From Ruegeria intermedia (GTDB lineage Bacteria; Pseudomonadota; Alphaproteobacteria; Rhodobacterales; Rhodobacteraceae): a DNA stretch of 64,000 nt. Positions 57,315-64,000 of the stretch are shown here, piece after piece (position 1 is the first letter of the stretch; every line of letters begins with the position of its first letter). The stretch lies in contig NZ_FQVK01000003.1 of NCBI RefSeq assembly GCF_900129345.1, positions 62,001-126,000 of the forward strand, given 5' to 3'. The position numbers and the translations under genes were made by a program. The notes under the pieces were generated by a model. The model did no database searches, was not told the DNA's origin, and saw only the letters and a program-made list of their open reading frames with translations.

Positions 57315-58388
57315 TTACTCGCTTTCCCGGTCCAGCTCGTCGTGCCCCCGGTAGAGGCGGCCTGCCAGATATTGCGAAGTGGCGAAACGTGCAAGCACGC
57401 CCAGCGATGCTGCGACCGGAACCGCGATCAGCATGCCGACGAATCCGAACAGCGAGCCGAAGACCGACAGGGCCAGCAGCAGCCACACCGGATGCAGCCC
57501 GACCGAACTTCCCACCAGCTTGGGGGTCAGGAAGTTGCCCTCGACCACCTGGCCGACGGCGAAGATCCCGGCCACCAGCCCGATCGAGGCCCAGTCGCCC
57601 CAAAACTGGAACAGCGCCAGGCCGATGGCCAGCGTTCCGCCGATCAGTGCGCCCAGATAGGGGATGAAGGTGACCAGCCCCGCGATGAAGCCCACGATCA
57701 GGCCGAACTGCAGGCCGACGATCATCAGTGCCACCGCATAGTAGGTGCCCAGGATCAGGCAGACCGAGCCCATTCCGCGCACGAACGAGGCCAGCACCGC
57801 GTCGATGTCCGAGGCCAGACGGCGGATGGTCGGCGCATGGTCACGGGGCAGCAGTTCATTGATGCGGGCAATCATGTGATCCCAGTCCAGCAGCAGATAC
57901 ACCGCCACCACGGGCACGATCACCAACAACAGCACCACGTTTACCGCCGAACCCACCGAGGAGACGACCGTTTCGAGAATGTCGCCGGACTTGGCCTTGA
58001 GGGTTTCGCTCAGCGACATCAGGAATTGATGTGTGTTCGATTTACTGTCCAGAAGCGCTGGAAACCGCTGTTCGACGAAGGTGCGCAGTTGCTGGAAAAG
58101 GGTGGGCAGGGTTTCGACCAGATCGGCCAGCTGCGTGATCAGCGCCGGAACCACCATCAGGACCATCAGAAGAAAGGTCAGCACTCCGACGATCGTGATC
58201 GTCGCGGTCGCCGCGACGCGCGACAGGCCAAGTCGTTCCAGCCGGTCGGCCACGGGGTCGAGGAAATAGGCGATCGCGCCGCCGATGACGAAAGGCAGCA
58301 GGACATCTCCCAGCAGCCAAAGCACCAACACGAAAACGGCCGCGGCCACGCCCCAATATTTCAACTGGTCCCGAACGGGCAACGCCAT
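57315..58388 (-). CDS. AI-2E family transporter (PerM-like)
   Basis: A 357-residue inner-membrane protein of the AI-2E/PerM family with about seven to eight hydrophobic segments: DVLLPFVIGGAIAYFLDPVA early, FIPYLGALIGGTLAIGLALF and LVGSSVGLHPVWLLLALSVF late. The central ~100-residue segment between TM3 and TM4 is periplasmic or cytoplasmic. Most members are Na+/H+ antiporters or of unknown function, so AI-2 export is not implied. I start it at 58388 (MALPVRDQ), after GGAGACCACG; the upstream frame is not conserved. Confidence 0.9.
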   Translation of the reverse strand: MALPVRDQLKYWGVAAAVFVLVLWLLGDVLLPFVIGGAIAYFLDPVADRLERLGLSRVAATATITIVGVLTFLLMVLMVVPALITQLADLVETLPTLFQQLRTFVEQRFPALLDSKSNTHQFLMSLSETLKAKSGDILETVVSSVGSAVNVVLLLVIVPVVAVYLLLDWDHMIARINELLPRDHAPTIRRLASDIDAVLASFVRGMGSVCLILGTYYAVALMIVGLQFGLIVGFIAGLVTFIPYLGALIGGTLAIGLALFQFWGDWASIGLVAGIFAVGQVVEGNFLTPKLVGSSVGLHPVWLLLALSVFGSLFGFVGMLIAVPVAASLGVLARFATSQYLAGRLYRGHDELDRESE

Positions 58389-58624
58389 CGTGGTCTCCTG
58401 TCTGCAGGCCTGTGGTTGTTCTTGGACGATGCAACCCGGTGATGCAAGCGCTTCATGAGTCTGGATTTTCGCGTGGCGGCCAAGCGTGCCCCGGTTTCCA
58501 CGTGGTTTGATCAAAGGCACGGCCGCCCGGCCACGAACCGGCGAATGGGTCATTGTCCGATTGCCCCCGGCGGGGCTTTGGCATAATCACGTGTCCGTGG
58601 AATTCTCACCTGCAAGGTAAAAAC

Positions 58625-59965
58625 ATGCGCCTCAGCCGTTATTTTCTGCCCGTTCTCAAAGAGAACCCTGCCGAAGCCCAGATCGTCAGCCACCGGCTGA
58701 TGCTGCGCGCCGGGATGATCAAGCAAGCCGCCGCCGGGATCTATTCGTGGTTGCCGCTTGGCTTCAAGGTGCTGCGCAAGCTGGAAAACATCGTGCACGA
58801 GGAACAGATCCGCGCAGGGCACATCCCGATCCAGATGCCGATCCTGCAATCGGCCGATCTGTGGCGCGAATCCGGGCGTTATGATGATTACGGTCAAGAA
58901 ATGCTGCGCATGAAGGACCGCCACGGTCGCGACATGCTGTATACCCCCACCGCCGAGGAACTGGTCACCGACATTTTCCGCGGGCACGTCAGCAGCTACA
59001 AGGATCTGCCGCTGACGCTCTACCAGATCCAGTGGAAGTTCCGCGACGAGATCCGCCCGCGTTTCGGCGTGATGCGGGGGCGCGAATTCTACATGAAGGA
59101 CGGCTACAATTTCGACCTGACCAAAGAGGACGCGTTGCACGCCTACAACCGCCATTTGGTCAGCTATCTGCGCACGTATGAGCGCATGGGCCTGCAGGCG
59201 ATCCCGATGCGCGCCGACAGCGGCCCGATCGGCGGCGACGACACGCATGAATTCCTTGTGCTGGCCGATACCGGCGAGTCCGAGGTGTTCTATGACAGCG
59301 CGGTCACTGATATCCGTCTGGGTCAGCGCGACATCGACTATGACGACAAGGCCCAGTGCCAGGCGATCATGGAGGAGTTCACCTCGCTCTACGCACGCAC
59401 CGACGAAACCCACGACGAAGCCCTGTTCCAACAGGTGCCCGAGGAACGCCGCCGCAGCGCGCGTGGCATCGAAGTGGGTCAGATCTTCTATTTCGGCACC
59501 AAGTATTCCGAGCCGATGGGCGCCACCGTGCAAGGCCCCGACGGCAAGCAGGTTCCGGTGCACATGGGCAGCCACGGCATCGGCGTCAGCCGCCTGATCG
59601 GCGCGATTATCGAGGCCAGCCACGACGACAAGGGCATCATCTGGCCCGAGGGTGTGACCCCGTTCCACTGCGGCATCGTCAACCTGAAACAGGGCGATGA
59701 CGAGGCCGACGCGGCCTGCGAGAAGATCTACGAGGCGCTGACCGCGCTGGGGCTCGAGCCGCTCTATGACGACCGCAACGAGCGGGCAGGGGGCAAATTC
59801 GCCACGATGGACCTGATCGGCCTGCCCTGGCGTATCACCGTCGGCCCGCGCGGGTTGAAGAACGGGGTGGTCGAGCTGACCAGCCGCCGCACCGGCGAAA
59901 GCGAAGAGCTGAGCCCCGAAGCCGCCGTAACCCGCATTGCCGAGATCTATGAGCGCACCGCCTGA
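58625..59965 (+). CDS. proS: Prolyl-tRNA synthetase (short, alphaproteobacterial type)
   Basis: A 446-residue class II synthetase charging tRNA-Pro. Class II motifs are visible: motif 1 region [20 protein letters not shown], motif 2 [20 protein letters not shown], motif 3 [17 protein letters not shown]. The INS editing domain of the long bacterial form is missing, as is normal in alphaproteobacteria. The start follows AAGGTAAAAAC. Its 3' end overlaps the glycosyltransferase start. Confidence 0.96.
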   Translation: MRLSRYFLPVLKENPAEAQIVSHRLMLRAGMIKQAAAGIYSWLPLGFKVLRKLENIVHEEQIRAGHIPIQMPILQSADLWRESGRYDDYGQEMLRMKDRHGRDMLYTPTAEELVTDIFRGHVSSYKDLPLTLYQIQWKFRDEIRPRFGVMRGREFYMKDGYNFDLTKEDALHAYNRHLVSYLRTYERMGLQAIPMRADSGPIGGDDTHEFLVLADTGESEVFYDSAVTDIRLGQRDIDYDDKAQCQAIMEEFTSLYARTDETHDEALFQQVPEERRRSARGIEVGQIFYFGTKYSEPMGATVQGPDGKQVPVHMGSHGIGVSRLIGAIIEASHDDKGIIWPEGVTPFHCGIVNLKQGDDEADAACEKIYEALTALGLEPLYDDRNERAGGKFATMDLIGLPWRITVGPRGLKNGVVELTSRRTGESEELSPEAAVTRIAEIYERTA

Positions 59966-60842
59966 AACCGGTGGCGCGCCACTGATCTCGGTGATCACGG
60001 CGACCTGGAACCTGCTGTCGCAGGGGCGTCAGGACACATTTCGCCGCGTCATCGAATGCATGGCGCGGCAGAACTGCGACCGTTCCGAGCACATCATTCA
60101 GGACGGAGCATCGACGGACGGGACGGTCGAATTCATTCAGGATTTGATCGCTGACGCGCCGCGCACGCGGCTGATCAGTGAACCGGACCAAGGCCTGTAC
60201 GACGCGATGAATCGCGGCGTCGAAGCCGCACGCGGCGAATACGTCCTGTTCCTCAATTCCGACGACTCGTTGGCCGCGGACGATGTTCTGAACCGGGCGG
60301 CCGAGCGATTGACCGCGACCCGCCCCGACTATCTTTTTGGGTCAACCCTGCACCGGTCCGCTGACGGTGGCGAAAAGATGGAAAAACGGATGTCGGTCAA
60401 AGCCATCCTTCAGCGGATGCCGTTTTGCCATAACTCTGTTTTCCTGCGGCGCGACGTTTTTCTGCAGTTGGGTGGCCATGACACCCAGTTTCGCATCGCC
60501 GCAGACTACGACCTGATGCTGCGGCTGGTTGCCGGTGGTTATCGCGGCGAAAGGATGGATGATCCTATTTCGCTGTTCTGGGACCGCGGAGAGACCAGCG
60601 ACCAGCAAGCAACAGGACAGGACTATGCCCGTGTCTGGCAAAAGTACTTTGCTGACTACCGCGTCGCCCGGAACTTCGGCCTCGAAGAATTTGCAGAATT
60701 CTACCGCCGTGGCCACATGCCCGTCAGACTACTGATCGAGGTACTGAAACGTCCGGACACGCCGGCGCCGATCCGCAAGGCGGCACGGCACAGTCTGGCA
60801 AAATCTCTTCGCCGGTCCGTTCAGTTCTGGCGGCGCTTCTAG
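59949..60842 (+). CDS. GT2 family glycosyltransferase
   Basis: A 297-residue GT-A-fold enzyme. N-terminal [13 protein letters not shown], then [34 protein letters not shown] and the metal motif [12 protein letters not shown]. It probably transfers a sugar to a surface polysaccharide or lipid; the acceptor is unknown. It starts inside the last proS codons (17-base overlap; an ATG at 59937 is possible). It overlaps the convergent hypothetical gene at the 3' end. Confidence 0.9.
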   Translation: MSAPPETGGAPLISVITATWNLLSQGRQDTFRRVIECMARQNCDRSEHIIQDGASTDGTVEFIQDLIADAPRTRLISEPDQGLYDAMNRGVEAARGEYVLFLNSDDSLAADDVLNRAAERLTATRPDYLFGSTLHRSADGGEKMEKRMSVKAILQRMPFCHNSVFLRRDVFLQLGGHDTQFRIAADYDLMLRLVAGGYRGERMDDPISLFWDRGETSDQQATGQDYARVWQKYFADYRVARNFGLEEFAEFYRRGHMPVRLLIEVLKRPDTPAPIRKAARHSLAKSLRRSVQFWRRF

Positions 60843-61198
60843 GAGCCGTCGGCAGACGGGCGCGCGCGAAGAAGCTCGCCATCGGCGCTGTCCCCTCGAG
60901 CGACAACCACCGGACGCCCGAGGCGCCGGACCAAATCCAACAGTTCGATATCCAGAAACCGCAATCCACAAAGTCGCGCACCGGTTGCCAGGTCCATGAG
61001 GCACATACGCCCGCTCTGGAATGCCAGGCGATATCCTTTTTCTCGAAGGCTGTCGGCAAGACCTGCCCAGGTGACCGCACTGGCAAACAGCGGGCGGATC
61101 ACGGCACGCAGCAACGCTGCGGTTTCGCAATCCATGTTCTGAGATGTGACCATCAAGGTTGGCGCGGCAACCTTTTCAATTTCCTTTTCAAAATTCAT
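60839..61198 (-). CDS. Hypothetical protein in the glycosyltransferase cluster
   Basis: A 119-residue soluble protein (MNFEKEIEKVAAPTLMVTSQ; MDCETAALLRAVIRPLFASA; YRLAFQSGRMCLMDLATGAR), alpha/beta in pattern, with no signal peptide. I do not recognise the family. The start at 61198 follows a GGCGGGGG purine run; the open frame continues upstream into AT-rich sequence. It overlaps the convergent glycosyltransferase by 4 bases. Confidence 0.7.
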   Translation of the reverse strand: MNFEKEIEKVAAPTLMVTSQNMDCETAALLRAVIRPLFASAVTWAGLADSLREKGYRLAFQSGRMCLMDLATGARLCGLRFLDIELLDLVRRLGRPVVVARGDSADGELLRARPSADGS

Positions 61199-61526
61199 GA
61201 GCGACCCCCGCCCTTCAAATAATGTTCCCCCAATGAAAGCGTGCCAAAATTTCATCAAATAGGCAAAATACGAAACAATATTGCCATGAAAGCGTTGCAA
61301 TTCTGGATCAGTAGCAAGGCATGGCCTGGTATTGAATTGATATGCGAAACAATGAAGCCCAGTCTGTGACCAGCTTCACAACCAGCGGTTTAGAGTGCCC
61401 TTTCAAATCACCCAATGCCGGCCCATAGGGCGTTCGACTGATTCCCCAGCGGCCGAAAAACCCGGTTTGGCGGCGGCCCAAGAAGCTGCTACAGCGCGCC
61501 AAACGAACTGAAAGGGCGACCGGACC
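61199..61526. other. 328-bp AT-rich intergenic region with short repeats
   Basis: No gene seen. It is visibly AT-richer than the rest of the window. It contains a direct repeat ATGAAAGCGT (61233-61242 and 61286-61295) and a second CGAAACAAT (61271-61279 and 61345-61353), plus GGCAA/TTGCC (61262-61285). These may be regulatory sites for the two flanking divergent genes. Confidence 0.5.
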
Positions 61527-62513
61527 GTGCTGAACTTTGTCACGATTGTGTATTCCAAAGATTACCCCCTGCTCGAGTTGCAGGCGCGATCCTTCGCGCG
61601 TTTTGTGGATCCGGAACAAGTTGCGTCCATTCATGTGGTTCTGAACGACGTGGACGAGGCCGGGTTGCGGGCGCGGCTGGCCCCAATCTTGCCTGCCTAC
61701 GGAGCGCTTCAGTCCAAGGTTCGGATCGTCGGGGGTGACGAGTTGTTGCTGGGGCCTGACAGGTCCTCACGGCGTTCGTTGGCCGACCGAGTGTTGATAG
61801 AAGGGCGTCACCGGATCCCCTTCGTCCGCAAGGGGGGGTGGCGTGGCAACAACGGTTACCGCACCCAGCAGGTGCTGAAACTAGGCGCCGCGCGCATTGC
61901 CGAGTCCGAGCAGATGGTCATACTGGACACCAAGAACCTTTTCCTGCGGTCTTTCGACAGGGCCGAGTTCTTTTCCGAGGGCGGCGCGGCCAGACTCCCA
62001 TTCATACCGGTCCGCAGCGAATATCACCGAAACTGGCTGCTTGAGAGCCTGAACGCCCTGCAGGTCAAGGCTCCCGATCTGGATACACTGAAGACCACGA
62101 CTTTTTCAACACCCTTCCCGGTGCGCAGGTCATTGGTATTGGGGTTGCTGGACGAGATCAACGAACGCTTCGGTTCGGTGCAGTCACTCTTCGGGTCGCG
62201 CCGGAGACCCTCGGAATTCATGCTGCTGAATGCGTTTTGCCTCCGCGCTGATCCGACCCTTCGCCCATGGTTCGAGGACGCACCCAGCACCGCATTGGGG
62301 CTGTGGCCGACCTATTCGCAGCAGAAAATGAAGGACCTGATCGCGCGGATCGACGATCCCGAATTGCTGAGCCTCGGCCTGCACAATCGGGCGGTTTCCA
62401 TGCTGACCGCTGACACCCGAGATCGCTTGTTCAAGGCCATCGCACGGCGAGGGATCAGCGATCGTGCGACCACCCAGTCGGTGTTGGATGCAACTTCGGC
62501 TCTGGCTGGTTGA
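61527..62513 (+). CDS. DUF6492 family (putative glycosyltransferase) protein
   Basis: A 328-residue soluble protein. MLNFVTIVYSKDYPLLELQA at the N-terminus, then GYRTQQVLKLGAARIAESEQ and MVILDTKNLFLR give the DxD-like centre of DUF6492, a glycosyltransferase-related family (recalled, not searched). The start is GTG at 61527, 11 bases after AAAGGG. Function unknown; the neighbours GT2 and the hypothetical gene suggest a surface-glycan cluster. Confidence 0.8.
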   Translation: MLNFVTIVYSKDYPLLELQARSFARFVDPEQVASIHVVLNDVDEAGLRARLAPILPAYGALQSKVRIVGGDELLLGPDRSSRRSLADRVLIEGRHRIPFVRKGGWRGNNGYRTQQVLKLGAARIAESEQMVILDTKNLFLRSFDRAEFFSEGGAARLPFIPVRSEYHRNWLLESLNALQVKAPDLDTLKTTTFSTPFPVRRSLVLGLLDEINERFGSVQSLFGSRRRPSEFMLLNAFCLRADPTLRPWFEDAPSTALGLWPTYSQQKMKDLIARIDDPELLSLGLHNRAVSMLTADTRDRLFKAIARRGISDRATTQSVLDATSALAG

Positions 62514-62593
62514 ACGGGCGCGCAATTTCGGAACCGGGTTGACCATCCAACCAAATGTCTGAAATGTCCCCCGACAGATTTGCCGGAGCGAAA

Positions 62594-63880
62594 ATGGCCA
62601 GAACACCCCCTCCTTTCGCCGCCTTCGAATGGATGATCGCGTGGCGCTATTTGCGTGCCCGTCGTGCCGAGGGCGGCGTGAGCGTGATGACCTGGATCTC
62701 GTTGATCGGAATCACGCTGGCCGTGTTCGCCCTGATCGCGACGTTGGCGGTCCGCTCGGGGTTCCGGTCCGAATTCGTGGGGACCATCCTTGGCGCCAAT
62801 GCGCATGTCACGGTGTATTCCGCCGGCAACATCGACGCGCAGGGCCGGGTGGACCGCACCATCTCCGACTATGACGCCATGGCCGAACGCATCGCGCAGG
62901 TGCCGGGCGTTCAACGCGCCGCGCCGCTGGTCAAGGGGCAGGTCCTGATCACAAACCGCGACCGCAGCAGCGGCGCCGAGGTGTTCGGCATCCGCCTCGA
63001 TGATCTGCTCAGCCTGCCCGGAATTGCTGAAAGCGATCAAGCCTATGGCGATCTGTCCCGGTTCGAGGAAGGAATCGCCATCGGTTCGGGCGTGGCCCGC
63101 GCCATTGGCGCCACGGTTGGGGATCGGGTCAAGCTGACCTCGCCCAACGGGGTCAAGACCGCCTTTGGCACATCGCCCCGCGTGAATGCCTATGAGGTCG
63201 TCTATGTGTTTTCGGCCGGGCGCTATGATATTGACCGCACCCGCGTCTACATGCCGTTTTCCGAAGCGCAGAGCTTTTTCAACCGCGAAGGCGTCGCCGA
63301 CGAGATCGAAGTGATGGTCGACCGCCCCGAGGACCTGAACCCGATTCTGATCCCGATCCTCGAGGCGGCGGGCGAGCGGGTACAGATCTGGACTTGGCTG
63401 GACGCGTCGGGTGGTTTCCTGCGCGCGCTGGAAGTCGAGGACAACGTGATGTTCATCATCCTGTCGATCCTCGTGCTGATCGCGGCGATGAACATCGTGT
63501 CGGGGCTGATCATGCTGGTCAAGAACAAGGGCCGCGACATCGGCATCCTGCGCACCATCGGGCTGAGCGAAGGCTCGGTGCTGCGGGTGTTCTTCATCTG
63601 TGGCGCCTTCACCGGGATCATCGGCACCGCGATGGGCGTCATCCTGGGCTGCCTGTTCGCGCTCTATATCGACCCGATCTTCTCCTTCGTGAACTACGTG
63701 ATGGGCGGCGGTGTCTGGGATCCGGCGATCCGCGGCATCTATGCCCTGCCGGCCGAGCTGCACCTGTCGGACGTGCTCAAGGCGGTTGGGCTGTCGCTGG
63801 GCCTGTCCTTCTTCGTCACCTATTTCCCGGCCCGCCGCGCGGCGCGGCTGAACCCTGTCGAGGCGCTGCGCTATGAATGA
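62594..63880 (+). CDS. lolE: Lipoprotein-releasing system permease (LolC/LolE family)
   Basis: A 428-residue inner-membrane subunit of the Lol ABC transporter that extracts lipoproteins from the inner membrane. One N-terminal TM (VSVMTWISLIGITLAVFALI) is followed by a large periplasmic domain (~55-265), then three TMs with LVKNKGRDIGILRTIGLSEG and LSFFVTYFPARRAARLNPVE (FtsX/MacB-type). I cannot tell LolC from LolE; alphaproteobacteria usually encode one fused-type LolCE. It overlaps lolD by 8 bases. The start at 62594 follows GGAGCGAAA; the upstream frame extension is not conserved. Confidence 0.92.
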   Translation: MARTPPPFAAFEWMIAWRYLRARRAEGGVSVMTWISLIGITLAVFALIATLAVRSGFRSEFVGTILGANAHVTVYSAGNIDAQGRVDRTISDYDAMAERIAQVPGVQRAAPLVKGQVLITNRDRSSGAEVFGIRLDDLLSLPGIAESDQAYGDLSRFEEGIAIGSGVARAIGATVGDRVKLTSPNGVKTAFGTSPRVNAYEVVYVFSAGRYDIDRTRVYMPFSEAQSFFNREGVADEIEVMVDRPEDLNPILIPILEAAGERVQIWTWLDASGGFLRALEVEDNVMFIILSILVLIAAMNIVSGLIMLVKNKGRDIGILRTIGLSEGSVLRVFFICGAFTGIIGTAMGVILGCLFALYIDPIFSFVNYVMGGGVWDPAIRGIYALPAELHLSDVLKAVGLSLGLSFFVTYFPARRAARLNPVEALRYE

Positions 63881-64000
63881 TGTCACCTTGCGTCTGACCG
63901 GCCTGACCAAGACCTATCTGAAAGGCACGCCCGCCGAGGTGCAGGTGCTGCGCGGTGCCGATCTGGAACTGCGCGCGGGTGAGGCGGTGGCGCTTGTGGC
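63873..64000 (+). CDS. lolD: LolD ATPase, 5' end only (runs off the window)
   Basis: The first 42 codons (MNDVTLRLTGLTKTYLKGTP, then AEVQVLRGADLELRAGEAVA) match the start of an ABC ATPase of the Lol/MacB type, before Walker A. It overlaps the permease stop by 8 bases, as is usual for lolCE-lolD. It continues beyond base 64000. Confidence 0.88.
   Translation, partial: MNDVTLRLTGLTKTYLKGTPAEVQVLRGADLELRAGEAVALV

Overview
The window is high-GC chromosomal DNA whose gene content points to a marine alphaproteobacterium of the Rhodobacteraceae (Roseobacter group, Ruegeria-like). The indicators are a choline-sulfate/choline betI-betC-betA operon, a pccR-pccB...pccA...methylmalonyl-CoA mutase cluster, HdaA, GatCA, a class A RNase P RNA, the DUF1127 and YdcH small proteins, and many GTG/TTG starts. 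Coding density is high. I saw no tRNA, rRNA, insertion sequence, prophage or CRISPR array. The genus assignment is inference from gene content.

Layout. 0-5.4 kb: RNA modification (pseudouridine synthase, tadA), an ectoine-hydrolase-like M24 protein with an UPF0173 hydrolase, ceramidase, methyltransferase and DUF4202. 5.4-5.8 kb: an unannotated 53-residue secreted protein with its own terminator and two identical-architecture operators. 5.9-9.6 kb: gatCA, a lipoprotein/amidase pair and rnpB. 9.6-11.6 kb: a Cys/Met-rich DUF1326-DUF2182-GYD operon behind a promoter with an operator in its spacer. 11.7-23.4 kb: rpmG, lipoproteins, Bax-inhibitor-like protein, regulators, hisN, 8-oxoguanine and guanine deaminases, mgtE, formyl-THF ligase and a YmdB-type phosphoesterase. 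23.5-34.7 kb: transporters (two SLC13 permeases with RCK-C domains, a BASS symporter, ArgO, DMT), a flavoprotein and yebC. 34.7-38.6 kb: betI-betC-betA, turning choline-O-sulfate into betaine aldehyde. 39.4-51.6 kb: the propionyl-CoA to succinyl-CoA route with its regulator PccR. 51.7-64 kb: housekeeping genes (DnaJ-like, Ppx/GppA, HdaA, proS, lolCDE start) with a small glycosyltransferase/DUF6492 cluster.

How the genes work together. PccR (39.7-41.1 kb) is flanked by paired TTTGCAA palindromes. The same paired motif, with nearly the same spacing, lies between pccB and a divergent MFS exporter, so the regulator probably controls itself, pccB and perhaps the exporter. pccB and pccA are separated by about 1.8 kb holding three small genes and three terminator-like hairpins, one of which may end a small RNA. 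A sulfotransferase-like gene is translationally coupled to the mutase. The betI promoter carries a BetI-type palindrome. YdcH has an FNR-type box at a class II position. These regulatory readings are from sequence pattern only.

Best candidates for undescribed biology: the 53-residue secreted protein with twin TGAAC-N6-GTTCA operators; the DUF1326-DUF2182-GYD putative metal-handling system; the possible small RNA and attenuators inside the pcc cluster; and the GT2/hypothetical/DUF6492 island.
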